Below are positions 30,214 to 40,569 of a stretch of 64,000 nucleotides of DNA, piece after piece (positions within the stretch are counted from its first letter, which is position 1; each line of letters starts with the position of its first letter). Position numbers and translations under genes: made by a program. The DNA is from Dickeya zeae NCPPB 2538 (lineage in GTDB: Bacteria > Pseudomonadota > Gammaproteobacteria > Enterobacterales > Enterobacteriaceae), in the NCBI RefSeq assembly GCF_000406165.1, contig NZ_CM001977.1:4484354-4548353 (forward strand). Reading direction: 5' to 3'. Below the pieces are notes generated by a model. That model saw only the letters and a program-made list of their open reading frames with translations. It did not search any database and was not told the origin of the DNA.

Positions 30214-30691
30214 TGTTCCTGTAAATATAAATAAAATCAGTGCATTGTTTCCTGGTGCCAGAACAGAAAAACGCGACTATTAGGTTCGGTGATAAAAGAA
30301 TGAAAACATCCTGTAGGGGAGCGGGATCCTGACGTGAGAGCGTGTTTTTTCAGTTACATATCTGAGTATAGAACAGGTTTTTTTATCGCCAGTGGGATCG
30401 GTACCGGGAAGAAACAAAAATCAGGCGATGACATAAATCGGTGACACTGACGACGTAAACTGAGAACGGATGACACAACGATTATGCGTATCACACGCGG
30501 CGTTCCGTTCTTGTTTATGACACCGCTTCATTTTCTTCTGTTTTCGGGGAATGTTGGAAAAAGAGTGAGTGAGGGTATCGTAATAAACGCGCTGATGTGT
30601 AATTTTTCTTTAATTATCAATGTGTATTAATGTTCTGCCGACCTGCTTTTATTGAGCGCTACCCCCGTATGATTCGCTGAATCCGACTCGT
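30214..30691. other. Intergenic region upstream of the cyclase gene and pst operon
   Basis: About 480 bases of non-coding, AT-richer DNA. It should hold the promoter of the minus-strand cyclase gene near 30220-30350, but I see no confident sigma-70 pair. The stretch 30420-30500 has scattered TGACA words. No coding potential was seen. Confidence 0.5.
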
Positions 30692-30733
30692 CTGTCACAT
30701 AACTGTCATATTGCGTACATTTTACTGTCACTG
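30692..30733 (+). promoter_or_regulatory. Tandem Pho boxes of the pst operon
   Basis: CTGTCACATAACTGTCATA (30692-30710) is a PhoB box with two CTGTCA repeats 11 bases apart. It is followed by TTGCGTACATTTTACTGTCA, the second box in the same phase. The layout closely resembles that at E. coli pstS. TATTTT at 30742-30747 may be the -10 element. Phosphate starvation control by PhoBR is inferred. Confidence 0.9.
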
Positions 30734-30821
30734 AATTGACCTATTTTCTCCACCAGCAAACTACACTCTGATTAAACAATAGCTCCGGGTCTACACGTTT
30801 AGGCATCCCACAGGAGGGATT

Positions 30822-31862
30822 ATGAAACTCATGCGTACCACTATTGCCAGTATTGTTGCAGCAAGTTTTTCTCTGACGGCGATTTCTGCGTTTGCCGCAG
30901 CAAATATTACCGGTGCTGGTGGCACTTTCCCTGCCCCGGTTTACACGAAGTGGGCTGACTCTTACGAGAAAGAAACCGGTAACAAAGTTAACTATCAGGG
31001 TATCGGTTCTTCCGGTGGCGTAAAACAGATTCTGGCTAAAACCGTTGATTTCGGTGCGTCAGATGCCCCGCTGGAAGATGCCAAACTGACCCAGGAAGGT
31101 TTGATTCAGTTCCCGACCGTTATCGGCGGTGTGGTTCTGGCGGTGAACCTGCCGGGCGTGAAATCCGGTGAACTGACGCTGGACGGTAAAACGCTGGGCG
31201 ACATCTACCTGGGCAAGATCAAAAAATGGAATGACGAAGCTATCGCCAAACTGAACCCGGGCGTGAAACTGCCGGATCAGGATATCGCTGTGGTACGTCG
31301 TGCCGACGGTTCTGGTACGTCCTACGTGTTCACCAGCTATCTGGCGAAAGTGAACAGCGAGTGGAAAGAGAAGATTGGTGCGGGCAATACCGTTAACTGG
31401 CCGACCGGTCTGGGTGGTAAAGGTAACGACGGTATCGCTGCGTTTGTTCAGCGTCTGCCGGGGTCTATCGGCTACGTTGAGTACGCTTACGCCAAACAGA
31501 ATAACCTGACCTACACCAAACTGATTTCTGCTGATGGCAAAGCGGTCACCCCGACGGAAGTGTCTTTCAGCAACGCGGCTAAAGGCGCTGACTGGAGCAA
31601 GTCTTTTGCTCAGGATCTGACTAACCAGAAAGGCGACAACGCGTGGCCGATTACGACCACCACGTTCATCCTGATGTACAAGAAGCAGGATAAACCTGAG
31701 CAGGGCAAAGAAGTGCTGAAGTTCTTTGACTGGGCTTACAACAAAGGTGGCGCACAGGCGAAAGCACTGGACTACGCTACCCTGCCGAATGAAGTGGTTG
31801 CGCAAATTCGCGCTGCCTGGAAAAGCCAGGTGAAAGATGGCAGTGATAAAGCGCTGTATTAA
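30822..31862 (+). CDS. pstS: Phosphate-binding periplasmic protein
   Basis: The 346-residue protein captures phosphate for the PstCAB transporter. The signal peptide ends near residue 25 (TAISAFA) before [19 protein letters not shown], the conserved mature N-terminus. The phosphate loop GSSGGVKQ and the DGSGTSYVF motif are visible. Length equals E. coli PstS. A strong ribosome site (CAGGAGGG) and the Pho boxes upstream indicate high expression on starvation. Confidence 0.98.
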   Translation: MKLMRTTIASIVAASFSLTAISAFAAANITGAGGTFPAPVYTKWADSYEKETGNKVNYQGIGSSGGVKQILAKTVDFGASDAPLEDAKLTQEGLIQFPTVIGGVVLAVNLPGVKSGELTLDGKTLGDIYLGKIKKWNDEAIAKLNPGVKLPDQDIAVVRRADGSGTSYVFTSYLAKVNSEWKEKIGAGNTVNWPTGLGGKGNDGIAAFVQRLPGSIGYVEYAYAKQNNLTYTKLISADGKAVTPTEVSFSNAAKGADWSKSFAQDLTNQKGDNAWPITTTTFILMYKKQDKPEQGKEVLKFFDWAYNKGGAQAKALDYATLPNEVVAQIRAAWKSQVKDGSDKALY

Positions 31863-31896
31863 TTTGCGCTTGGCAGGATCGGTTGTGTGAGTACCG

Positions 31897-31932
31897 AGAG
31901 GTGGATAAACCGGAAACGGGGTATCCACCTCT
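31897..31932 (+). repeat. Stem-loop in the pstS-pstC spacer
   Basis: AGAGGTGGATA and TATCCACCTCT form a perfect 11-bp stem. A second perfect stem, TTGGGGG-CT-CCCCCAA, lies at 31941-31956 before AATTAT. Such structures between pstS and pstC can protect the pstS message or reduce read-through, giving more PstS than PstCAB. Confidence 0.75.
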
Positions 31933-31995
31933 GACATTGGTTGGGGGCTCCCCCAATTATCGCAAAGACGTAGTTATCTGAAAGAAGAGAGACGT

Positions 31996-32955
31996 ATGGC
32001 TGAGCAAAAGCCAACTATTACACCTCCGGGAAAACAGGGCGACATACTGTTCGGGGCGCTGGTCAGACTGGCGGCCCTGTTGACGTTGCTGCTGCTGGGC
32101 GGAATTATCGTTTCCCTGATTTTTGCCTCATGGCCAAGCATCAAAACGTTTGGTTTCTCCTTTCTGTGGACCAAAGAGTGGGATGCGCCCGCTGGACAAT
32201 TTGGCGCGCTGGTACCGATTTACGGCACCATCGTGACCTCGCTGATCGCGCTGATTATCGCCATCCCCATCAGTTTCGGTATCGCATTGTTCCTGACAGA
32301 ACTGGCGCCAGGCTGGCTGAAACGTCCGCTGGGTGTGGCTATCGAATTGCTGGCCGCTATCCCCAGTATTGTGTACGGCATGTGGGGGTTGTTCGTGTTC
32401 GCCCCGCTGTTCGCTAAATATTTCCAACAGCCGGTGGGCAGCGTGTTATCGAGTATCCCACTGGTTGGCACGTTGTTTTCCGGTCCGGCGTTCGGTATCG
32501 GTATTCTGGCCGCTGGGGTGATTCTGGCTATCATGATAATCCCTTACATCGCGGCGGTGATGCGCGATGTGTTCGAGCAAACGCCGGTGATGATGAAAGA
32601 GTCGGCGTACGGCATCGGTTGTACCACCTGGGAAGTTATCTGGCACATCGTGTTGCCGTTCACCAAAAACGGCGTGATTGGCGGCGTGATGCTGGGGCTG
32701 GGTCGTGCGTTGGGCGAAACCATGGCGGTGACGTTTATCATCGGCAACACGTACCAGTTTGATAGTTTCTCGCTTTATATGCCGGGCAACAGTATCACCT
32801 CTGCGCTGGCTAACGAATTTGCCGAAGCGGATACCGGGCTGCATACCGCCGCGTTGATGGAGCTGGGCCTGATCCTGTTTGTGATTACGTTTATCGTGCT
32901 GGCCTGTTCGAAGCTGATGATCATGCGTCTGGCTAAAAACGAAGGAGCACGCTAA
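31996..32955 (+). CDS. pstC: Phosphate ABC transporter permease PstC
   Basis: This 319-residue inner-membrane protein is one of the two permease subunits of the high-affinity phosphate importer. About six membrane helices are seen, the first at roughly 22-48. The ABC-permease loop that contacts PstB lies around [20 protein letters not shown]. The ATG of pstA overlaps its stop codon by one base. Confidence 0.97.
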   Translation: MAEQKPTITPPGKQGDILFGALVRLAALLTLLLLGGIIVSLIFASWPSIKTFGFSFLWTKEWDAPAGQFGALVPIYGTIVTSLIALIIAIPISFGIALFLTELAPGWLKRPLGVAIELLAAIPSIVYGMWGLFVFAPLFAKYFQQPVGSVLSSIPLVGTLFSGPAFGIGILAAGVILAIMIIPYIAAVMRDVFEQTPVMMKESAYGIGCTTWEVIWHIVLPFTKNGVIGGVMLGLGRALGETMAVTFIIGNTYQFDSFSLYMPGNSITSALANEFAEADTGLHTAALMELGLILFVITFIVLACSKLMIMRLAKNEGAR

Positions 32956-33842
32956 TGGCAAGCATTGGTATTGAAAACCGTTCTGACACGATGGAAACCC
33001 GCCGTAAGATGCAGGCCTGGCGTCGCCAGAAAAACCGCGTCGCGCTGTTTCTGTCGATGCTGACCATGGCGTTTGGCTTGTTCTGGCTGGTGTGGATTCT
33101 GATGTCCACCGTGACTAAAGGCATTGACGGCATGTCGCTGTCGCTGTTTACCGAAATGACGCCGCCGCCGAATACGGCGGGTGGTGGTCTGGCCAACGCG
33201 ATTGTCGGCAGTGGGCTGTTAATTCTGTGGTCAACCCTGTTTGGCACGCCGCTGGGGATTCTGGCGGGCGTCTACCTGGCAGAGTACGGCCGCAAGTCGC
33301 TGATCGCGGAAGTGATTCGCTTTATTAACGACATCCTGCTGTCGGCACCGTCGATAGTGGTGGGGCTGTTCGTCTACACGCTGGTCGTGGCCAAAATGGA
33401 ACACTTCTCCGGCTGGGCGGGGGTGATTGCGCTGGCGCTTTTGCAGGTGCCTATCGTTATCCGTACCACGGAAAACATGCTGAAACTGGTGCCGGATAGT
33501 CTGCGTGAAGCGGCTTACGCACTGGGGACGCCGAAATGGAAGATGATTTCGGCCATTACCCTGAAAGCGTCGGTATCCGGCATCATCACCGGGGTGTTGC
33601 TGGCGGTAGCGCGTATCGCCGGGGAAACCGCACCGCTGCTGTTTACCTCGCTGTCGAACCAGTTCTGGAGCACAGATCTGATGCAGCCGATCGCCAACCT
33701 GCCGGTCACCATCTTTAAATTTGCGATGAGTCCGTTTAAAGAGTGGCAAGGGCTGGCGTGGGCCGGGGTATTGCTGATTACCTTGTGTGTGCTGGTGCTG
33801 AACATTCTTGCGCGTGTACTGTTCGCCAAAAAATCGCATTAA
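32955..33842 (+). CDS. pstA: Phosphate ABC transporter permease PstA
   Basis: The 295-residue second permease subunit has about six membrane helices, with the first at roughly 33-55. The coupling loop includes [27 protein letters not shown] junction ties its translation to pstC. Family identity is clear across the whole length. Confidence 0.97.
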   Translation: MASIGIENRSDTMETRRKMQAWRRQKNRVALFLSMLTMAFGLFWLVWILMSTVTKGIDGMSLSLFTEMTPPPNTAGGGLANAIVGSGLLILWSTLFGTPLGILAGVYLAEYGRKSLIAEVIRFINDILLSAPSIVVGLFVYTLVVAKMEHFSGWAGVIALALLQVPIVIRTTENMLKLVPDSLREAAYALGTPKWKMISAITLKASVSGIITGVLLAVARIAGETAPLLFTSLSNQFWSTDLMQPIANLPVTIFKFAMSPFKEWQGLAWAGVLLITLCVLVLNILARVLFAKKSH

Positions 33843-33868
33843 CAGCGCGCTAAAAAACAGATTAATAA

Positions 33869-34708
<840 letters not shown>

Positions 34709-34721
34709 TTACGGGAGTATC

Positions 34722-35468
34722 ATGGACAATCTCAATCTAAACAAACATATTTCCGGTCAGTTTAATGCCGAGCTGGAAAGCATCCGCACCCAGGTAATGA
34801 CCATGGGCGGGCTGGTGGAACAGCAACTGACCGACGCCATCACTGCGATGCATAACCGCGACGCGGAACTGGCGCAGCGCGTCATTGAAGGTGACTCTAA
34901 AGTCAACATGATGGAAGTGGCTATCGACGAGGCGTGCGTGCGTATCATCGCCAAGCGCCAGCCGACGGCCAGTGACTTGCGTCTGGTCATGGCGATCATC
35001 AAGACGATTTCCGAGCTGGAGCGTATCGGCGACGTGGCGGATAAAATCTGCCGCACCGCGCTGGAGAAGTTCTCTCATCAGCATCAGCCGCTGTTGGTGA
35101 GCCTGGAGTCGCTGGGTAACCACACTGTGCAGATGCTGCACGATGTGCTGGACGCGTTTGCCCGTATGGATCTGGATGAAGCCAAACGCATCTACATGGA
35201 AGATAAGAAGGTGGATAAAGAGTACGAAGGCATTGTGCGTCAGTTAATGACCCACATGATGGAAGACTCCCGCACCATTCCCAGCGTTTTGACCGCCTTG
35301 TTCTGCGCCCGTTCCATCGAGCGTATCGGTGACCGTTGCCAGAACATTTGCGAGTTCATTTTCTACTTCGTCAAAGGCCAGGATTTTCGTCATCTGGGTG
35401 GCGACGCACTGGAAAAAATGCTGGCACAGAAAGATGCCGACAAATCGGAAACGCAGCAACCGGAATAA
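34722..35468 (+). CDS. phoU: Phosphate signalling regulator PhoU
   Basis: PhoU links the Pst transporter to PhoR and keeps the Pho regulon off when phosphate is plentiful. The 248-residue product has two homologous three-helix PhoU repeats, each with a metal-binding motif (EAxxxD type), seen around [13 protein letters not shown] and [13 protein letters not shown]. The start is ATG 34722 ([14 protein letters not shown]). It ends with a short polar tail ([10 protein letters not shown]). Confidence 0.98.
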   Translation: MDNLNLNKHISGQFNAELESIRTQVMTMGGLVEQQLTDAITAMHNRDAELAQRVIEGDSKVNMMEVAIDEACVRIIAKRQPTASDLRLVMAIIKTISELERIGDVADKICRTALEKFSHQHQPLLVSLESLGNHTVQMLHDVLDAFARMDLDEAKRIYMEDKKVDKEYEGIVRQLMTHMMEDSRTIPSVLTALFCARSIERIGDRCQNICEFIFYFVKGQDFRHLGGDALEKMLAQKDADKSETQQPE

Positions 35469-35493
35469 GCCCGGCTGGTTTCCTGATGTAGAC

Positions 35494-35519
35494 ACAACGC
35501 CCCGTTTTCGGGGCGTTGT
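35494..35519 (+). terminator. Hairpin after phoU
   Basis: ACAACGCCCC-GTTTTC-GGGGCGTTGT is a perfect 10-bp stem 25 bases after the stop. The T-run is weak, so termination may be Rho-assisted. Confidence 0.6.
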
Positions 35520-35705
35520 CATAAGTAACGTGGTTCAGCGTTGCTGTCAGCGGGGGGCCACGGAGCGGATATAACATAAGTTCATATTATGGGTGTTTAT
35601 ATTATTTCCGGCGCGCTGTAGCCGCTGTTAGCCTGCATTTATTGAATTAACAAGTGGTTATCCACTCATCATTCTTTATAAATAACGGCTACAGGCGGAT
35701 AAAAA

Positions 35706-36542
35706 ATGAAAAAACCTCTTTTGGCATTTTCTCTTCTGGCGGGTTTGGTTTCTCTGGCCGGTAACGCGCAGGCTGACAAGCTGGATGACATCCAGAAAGC
35801 CGGTGTCGTGAAAGTCGCGGTATTCGACAGCAATCCACCGTTTGGTTATGTCGACCCGCAGAGTAAAAAACTGGTGGGTTACGATGTCGACGTCGCACAA
35901 GCCATCGGTAACGCGCTCGGCGTCAAGGTGGAATTGCGTGCCACCAACCCGGCTAACCGTATTCCGTTGCTGACCTCGAAAAAAGTCGACCTGATCGCCG
36001 CCAACTTCACCATCACCGATGAGCGCGCTAAACAAGTCAATTTCAGTGTGCCCTACTTTGCGACCGGGCAGAAATTCATCGCCCGCAAAGGCGTGTTGAA
36101 AACGCCGGATGACCTTAAAAACCTGCGCATTGGTGCGGATAAAGGCACCGTGCAGGAAATCACCCTGCGTGAACATTACCCGACGGCAAAAGTAATTTCC
36201 TACGACGATACCCCGCTGGCATTCGCCGCCCTGCGTAACGGCAACGTGCAGGCCATCACCCAGGATGACGCCAAACTGGTTGGTCTGCTGGGTAACCTGG
36301 CACCGGCGCAGAAAGCCGACTTTGAAATTTCTCCGTTTAGCATCACCAAAGAGTATCAAGGTATCGGCCTGCCGAAGGGGGAAGATCGTCTGACGCAGAA
36401 AGTGAACGATATCCTGCTGAATCTGGAAAAACAGGGCGACGCTGTGAAGATTTATAACCGTTGGTTTGGGCCGCAAACACCGTCTGCCCAGCCGCGCGGT
36501 GACTTCAAGATTGCACCGCTGGAACAACAGCCCAAGGCTTAA
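35706..36542 (+). CDS. Polar amino-acid ABC transporter substrate-binding protein
   Basis: The 278-residue protein has a signal peptide ending near residue 23 (LAGNAQA) and a type II periplasmic binding fold of the SBP_bac_3 family. Ligand-region sequences include VAVFDSNPPFGYVD, GYDVDVAQAIGNALG, DLIAANFTITDERAKQVNFS and GADKGTVQEITL. The family binds glutamate, aspartate, glutamine or other polar amino acids; I cannot fix the ligand. It is followed by a hairpin and then two permease genes. Confidence 0.88.
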   Translation: MKKPLLAFSLLAGLVSLAGNAQADKLDDIQKAGVVKVAVFDSNPPFGYVDPQSKKLVGYDVDVAQAIGNALGVKVELRATNPANRIPLLTSKKVDLIAANFTITDERAKQVNFSVPYFATGQKFIARKGVLKTPDDLKNLRIGADKGTVQEITLREHYPTAKVISYDDTPLAFAALRNGNVQAITQDDAKLVGLLGNLAPAQKADFEISPFSITKEYQGIGLPKGEDRLTQKVNDILLNLEKQGDAVKIYNRWFGPQTPSAQPRGDFKIAPLEQQPKA

Positions 36543-36623
36543 GTTCGTGATGACATTAAGCTCGAGGTAACCGCCTGCGCTGTTCGGTGGTAGTTTCCCT
36601 GATTTCTTACCTGATGATGGTTC

Positions 36624-36650
36624 GCCTCTGGTCTTCTCCCAGAGGCCTTC
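36624..36650 (+). repeat. Stem-loop between binding protein and permease genes
   Basis: GCCTCTGG and CCAGAGGC form an 8-bp stem with a 7-base loop, followed by CTTCTT. It is a likely partial terminator or RNA stabiliser that lets the binding protein outnumber the permeases. Confidence 0.6.
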
Positions 36651-36656
36651 TTACTG

Positions 36657-37403
36657 ATGATAACTGCTCAATCTTTCCAACAATGGCTGGCTGACGCGCT
36701 GCTGGCACCGCAGTATCTGCAATGGCTGTGGCAGGGGTTTCAGGTCACGCTGGGTATTGCGGCGGCGACTGTGGTGCTGGCAACGCTGTCAGGTCTGATA
36801 CTGGCCGCCGGGCGTGACAGCCGTACGCGGTGGCTACGCTGGCCGGTGATAGCGTATTGCGCGTTGTTTCGTAATACCCCGCTGCTGGTGCAATTGTTTT
36901 TCTGGTATTTCGGCGCGGCCCAGTTGCTGCCAGAGGGAGTAATGCAATGGCTTAACCGCCCGCATGTGATTCCGCTGGTGGGGCTGAACATACCGTCGTT
37001 TGAGTTCCTGGCCGGGTTGTTTGGCCTGACGCTGTATTCTGCGGCGTTTATCGCTGAAGAAGTGCGTGCCGGTATCGCGGGTGTGGCGCGCGGTCAGAAG
37101 TATGCCGCCTGCGCGTTAGGGCTAACCGGCTGGCAGGCGATGCGCTATGTGGTGTTGCCGCAGGCGCTGCGTATCGCCTTGCCGCCGTTACTCGGTCAGT
37201 ATATGAACGTTGTCAAAAACTCATCGCTGGCGATGGCCATCGGTGTGGCAGAGCTGTCTTACGCCTCCCGGCAGGTGGAAACGGAAACGCTGCGCACCTT
37301 TCAGGCGTTTGGCGTTGCCACGGTGCTGTATATCGCGGTGATTGCCCTGATGGAAGGTTGGGGACAGTGGCGTCAACATCGGCAGCCAGTCAGGGGGCAT
37401 TGA
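36657..37403 (+). CDS. Amino-acid ABC transporter permease 1 (HisM family)
   Basis: The 248-residue membrane protein has about five helices and the HisMQ-family region FRNTPLLVQLFFWYFG, with the ABC coupling loop ALGLTGWQAMRYVVLPQALR. The gene has a hairpin upstream and is followed, with a one-base gap, by the second permease gene. It forms a heterodimeric channel with that protein. Confidence 0.9.
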   Translation: MITAQSFQQWLADALLAPQYLQWLWQGFQVTLGIAAATVVLATLSGLILAAGRDSRTRWLRWPVIAYCALFRNTPLLVQLFFWYFGAAQLLPEGVMQWLNRPHVIPLVGLNIPSFEFLAGLFGLTLYSAAFIAEEVRAGIAGVARGQKYAACALGLTGWQAMRYVVLPQALRIALPPLLGQYMNVVKNSSLAMAIGVAELSYASRQVETETLRTFQAFGVATVLYIAVIALMEGWGQWRQHRQPVRGH

Positions 37404-37404
37404 G

Positions 37405-38163
37405 ATGGATTTTTCAATCATTCACGACAATTTTAGCTACCTGATGTGGGGCACCTATCCTGATGGCCCATTGGGGGGCGCAGCGTTGACGTTGGTGCTT
37501 AGCCTGATGGCCGGACTGACCTCGGCAACACTGGGAACGGTGCTGGGGGTCGCGCTGGCGATGTTGCGCGGCTGGGCTGGCGGGTTGTTGGCTGTGGTGT
37601 TGGGGTTTTTCCGGGCAATTCCGGTGATCATGCTGATCTTTTGGACTTACTTTCTGCTGCCTATCGTGTTTGGTGTCGATATCCCCGAAATCACGACGGT
37701 GGTATGTGCACTGGCGCTGATCGCGTCGGCTTATCTGGCACATGGCGTGAAAGCGGGCATCATGGCGATAGGCCTGGGTCAGTGGCAGGCGGGGATGTCG
37801 CTCGGGTTAGGGCGCTGGCAAACACTGTGGCACATCGTATTACCGCAGGCACTGCGCATGATGGTGCCATCGTTCATCAATCAGTGGATTTCCCTGATTA
37901 AAGATACCTCGCTGGCTTACATTGTCGGTGTCGGTGAGCTGACGTTTCTGGCAACGCAGGTGAATAACCGTAGTATGGTTTACCCGACAGAAGTGTTTCT
38001 GTTTATCGCGCTGGTCTATTTTATTTTTTGTCTGACGCTGGATTTGCTGGCTCTGGGGGTCAGTCGGCGTTTTCACGCCGGGCCAAAACCCGCCCGTCGC
38101 TGGCTGGTGTGGCGACGGCGGGCAACTGGCGTACCCGAATCCCCATTGCGTGAAGTGGCCTGA
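37405..38163 (+). CDS. Amino-acid ABC transporter permease 2 (HisM family)
   Basis: The 252-residue permease has the motif FFRAIPVIMLIFWTYFLLP, and the coupling loop SLGLGRWQTLWHIVLPQALR. A C-terminal basic tail (HAGPKPARRWLVWRRR) lies on the cytoplasmic side. It ends the operon; the next gene is on the other strand, so no ATP-binding subunit is encoded here and one must come from elsewhere. Confidence 0.9.
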   Translation: MDFSIIHDNFSYLMWGTYPDGPLGGAALTLVLSLMAGLTSATLGTVLGVALAMLRGWAGGLLAVVLGFFRAIPVIMLIFWTYFLLPIVFGVDIPEITTVVCALALIASAYLAHGVKAGIMAIGLGQWQAGMSLGLGRWQTLWHIVLPQALRMMVPSFINQWISLIKDTSLAYIVGVGELTFLATQVNNRSMVYPTEVFLFIALVYFIFCLTLDLLALGVSRRFHAGPKPARRWLVWRRRATGVPESPLREVA

Positions 38164-38193
38164 CGCATCAGTCAGGGCAGGCTTGTGGTAGCG

Positions 38194-38865
38194 TCAGGGG
38201 GCTGTCGTCAACGACCATCCCTTTTCCTGCCACAGCGTGGGTAGCTGTGCCATGTCGTGAAACATCGTCACCAACGGGTGATGGATAGGCGCGTTATGCT
38301 CGTCAGCACAGTAGTAGAACACCGGTATACCGGCGGCGATGCCAGCCTGTGTGCCGGAGACGGAATCCTCCACCAGAATGCAGTTTTCCACCGTTACCCC
38401 CATCTGTTGTGCGGCATGATGCAATAACGCCGGGTCCGGCTTCCATTTCCCGATATCGTAGCCACTGTACAGGTGCTCGCCAAAAAACGGCAACAAGCCG
38501 GTTAACCCGAGTGAATGCTGCATTTTGCTGACCGGACCATTGGAGACGACCGCTTTCGGCGTCCGAAGCGCTGTCAGTACCTCTTTCACGCCAGGGATCG
38601 GTTGTAGCGAAAGATCGAAAAGCCGCGCGACCTCCTGACGGAAATGACGCTCCATGTCTTCCACGCAAACCGTCAGACCAAAACGTTCACTGATGCAGTC
38701 GATAATGTCGTAGAGCTTCATTCCCTTAAAGGTTTTGATGACTTCATCCAGCGGTAGCTGTACGCCATGGGGAATAAAGATATTAACGTAGGCCTGGCAG
38801 CAGATGACTTCGCTGTCGACCAACGTACCGTCACAGTCGAAAAATACGCATTCAATCCGGGACAT
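38194..38865 (-). CDS. yieH: HAD-family sugar-phosphate phosphatase (YieH-like)
   Basis: The 223-residue protein is a haloacid dehalogenase-type phosphatase. The nucleophile motif FFDCDGTLVDSEV is near the N-terminus, the second motif is VVSNGPVSKMQ, and KPDPALL plus the acidic motif VEDSVSGTQAG follow. E. coli YieH, a close match in pattern, acts on 6-phosphogluconate among other sugar phosphates. ATG 38865 is preferred over the ATG two codons earlier because AAGGA then sits six bases away. It is divergent from adeP, as yieH and adeP are neighbours in E. coli. Confidence 0.9.
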   Translation of the reverse strand: MSRIECVFFDCDGTLVDSEVICCQAYVNIFIPHGVQLPLDEVIKTFKGMKLYDIIDCISERFGLTVCVEDMERHFRQEVARLFDLSLQPIPGVKEVLTALRTPKAVVSNGPVSKMQHSLGLTGLLPFFGEHLYSGYDIGKWKPDPALLHHAAQQMGVTVENCILVEDSVSGTQAGIAAGIPVFYYCADEHNAPIHHPLVTMFHDMAQLPTLWQEKGWSLTTAP

Positions 38866-38967
38866 GGGCATTCCTTATCAGGGGACCAAAACCCTCACTT
38901 TACCTGACTGACCGCAGAATGCGATGTTTGCGCAAATCAGCCGATGACGGGTTGTGACTTCTGTAGC

Positions 38968-38983
38968 GGACAAACGTTTTCCC
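38968..38983 (+). promoter_or_regulatory. Candidate PurR operator upstream of adeP
   Basis: GGACAAACGTTTTCCC keeps the PurR core CAAACGTTTTC with three mismatches to the consensus ends. The E. coli homologue is known as a PurR target. The site is about 160 bases upstream of the adeP start. Confidence 0.35.
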
Positions 38984-39138
38984 GTCGTGAAGTAAGGGGA
39001 AAACGCAGCGAACAGGCAGGAGATATAGAAAATAGTTATCGCTGGGAAAAAAAAGCCGACGGGTGCGTTAACTGCTCCGTATTTTGGTATAGGATACCGG
39101 GCGATTATCTTTCCTTTCTTCTCTTTGGGTCATTTATC

Positions 39139-40476
39139 ATGGATAAATCTCAGTCTGGTTCCGTTGCTGAGCAAGGGCTGTTGGGGCGCGTGTTCAAACT
39201 GAAGCAACACGGCACCACCGTTCGTACTGAAACCATTGCCGGGTTCACGACTTTCCTGACGATGGTGTATATCGTTTTCGTTAACCCGCAGATTCTGGGC
39301 GCGGCCGGAATGGACACCAAAGCGGTGTTTGTTACCACCTGTCTTATCGCCGCTTTTGGTAGTATTTTCATGGGGTTGCTGGCTAACCTGCCGGTTGCAC
39401 TGGCACCTGCCATGGGCCTGAACGCCTTTTTCGCGTTCGTTGTGGTCGGCACCATGGGCCTGCCGTGGCAGGTGGCGATGGGCGCTATTTTCTGGGGCTC
39501 GGTAGGGTTCCTGTTGTTGACGGTATTCCAGGTTCGCTATTGGATGATCGCCAATATTCCGCTCAGTTTACGCTTGGGTATCGCCAGCGGTATTGGTCTG
39601 TTTATCGCCATGATTGGCCTGAAAAACGCTGGGATTATCGTGCCGAACCCGGAAACGCTGGTGTCGGTTGGCAAGCTGACCTCGCACAGCGTGCTGTTGG
39701 GTGTGCTGGGCTTTTTCATTATCGTGGTGCTGGCATCGCGCAATATTCATGCGGCGGTGTTGATCTCCATCGCGGTCACCACGCTGCTGGGCGCGTTGTT
39801 GGGGGATGTGAAATTCACTGGCGTATTTTCCATGCCGCCGAGCGTCAGCAATGTCGTCGGGCAGGTTGATTTGGCCGGATCGCTGAATATCGGTCTGTCC
39901 GGGGTGATTTTCTCTTTCATGCTGGTGAACCTGTTTGACTCGTCCGGCACGCTGATTGGCGTGACTGATAAAGCTGGCCTGGTGGATGCGCGCGGTAAAT
40001 TCCCGCAGATGAAACAGGCGCTGTATGTGGACAGTATCAGTTCGGTGGTAGGGTCATTTATCGGTACGTCGTCTGTGACCGCCTACATCGAAAGCTCTTC
40101 CGGTGTTTCTATCGGTGGCCGTACCGGCCTGACGGCCGTCGTGGTGGGGATATTGTTCCTGTTGGTGATGTTCCTGTCGCCGCTGGCAGGGATGGTACCG
40201 GCCTATGCAGCCGCGGGTGCGCTGATTTATGTTGGTGTGCTGATGACGTCCAGTCTGGCCCGCGTCAACTGGGATGATTTGACCGAAGCCGTACCGGCGT
40301 TTGTGACCGCCGTGATGATGCCGTTCTCCTTCTCGATCACAGAAGGCATCGCGTTGGGCTTTATATCCTACGCGGTGATGAAAGCGGCAACGGGTCGCTG
40401 GCGCGACATCAGCCCGTGTGTGATTGTGGTTGCGATACTGTTCCTGCTGAAGATCGTGTTTATCGACGCCCACTAA
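39139..40476 (+). CDS. adeP: Adenine permease
   Basis: The 445-residue membrane protein (formerly yieG) imports adenine by proton symport. Family landmarks of the NCS2/AzgA-like group are visible: EIAGF-like ETIAGFTTFLTMVYI, PVALAPAMGLNAFFAFVV, NLFDSSGTLIGVTDKAGL and SSVTAYIESSSGVSIGGRTG. Twelve to fourteen hydrophobic helices are expected. The start at ATG 39139 (MDKSQSGSVAEQGLLGRVF) is supported by homology; the frame is open 65 codons further upstream but without family similarity. Confidence 0.95.
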   Translation: MDKSQSGSVAEQGLLGRVFKLKQHGTTVRTETIAGFTTFLTMVYIVFVNPQILGAAGMDTKAVFVTTCLIAAFGSIFMGLLANLPVALAPAMGLNAFFAFVVVGTMGLPWQVAMGAIFWGSVGFLLLTVFQVRYWMIANIPLSLRLGIASGIGLFIAMIGLKNAGIIVPNPETLVSVGKLTSHSVLLGVLGFFIIVVLASRNIHAAVLISIAVTTLLGALLGDVKFTGVFSMPPSVSNVVGQVDLAGSLNIGLSGVIFSFMLVNLFDSSGTLIGVTDKAGLVDARGKFPQMKQALYVDSISSVVGSFIGTSSVTAYIESSSGVSIGGRTGLTAVVVGILFLLVMFLSPLAGMVPAYAAAGALIYVGVLMTSSLARVNWDDLTEAVPAFVTAVMMPFSFSITEGIALGFISYAVMKAATGRWRDISPCVIVVAILFLLKIVFIDAH

Positions 40477-40499
40477 TTATTTATTCGTGAATCATCCGT

Positions 40500-40519
40500 G
40501 AGCCGGGGTAACCCGGCTC
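40500..40519. terminator. Hairpin after adeP
   Basis: GAGCCGGG-GTAA-CCCGGCTC is a perfect 8-bp stem between the convergent adeP and yieE genes. There is no marked T-run. Confidence 0.55.
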
Positions 40520-40569
40520 GCTATTGATGATGTCATTGCTCGAATGCTTTCCTGTTATTTCCTTTCCTG

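Noticed and set aside
30420..30560. Additional Pho boxes upstream of the listed pair
   Set aside because: Scattered TGACA words occur but no 11-base-spaced CTGTCA repeats.
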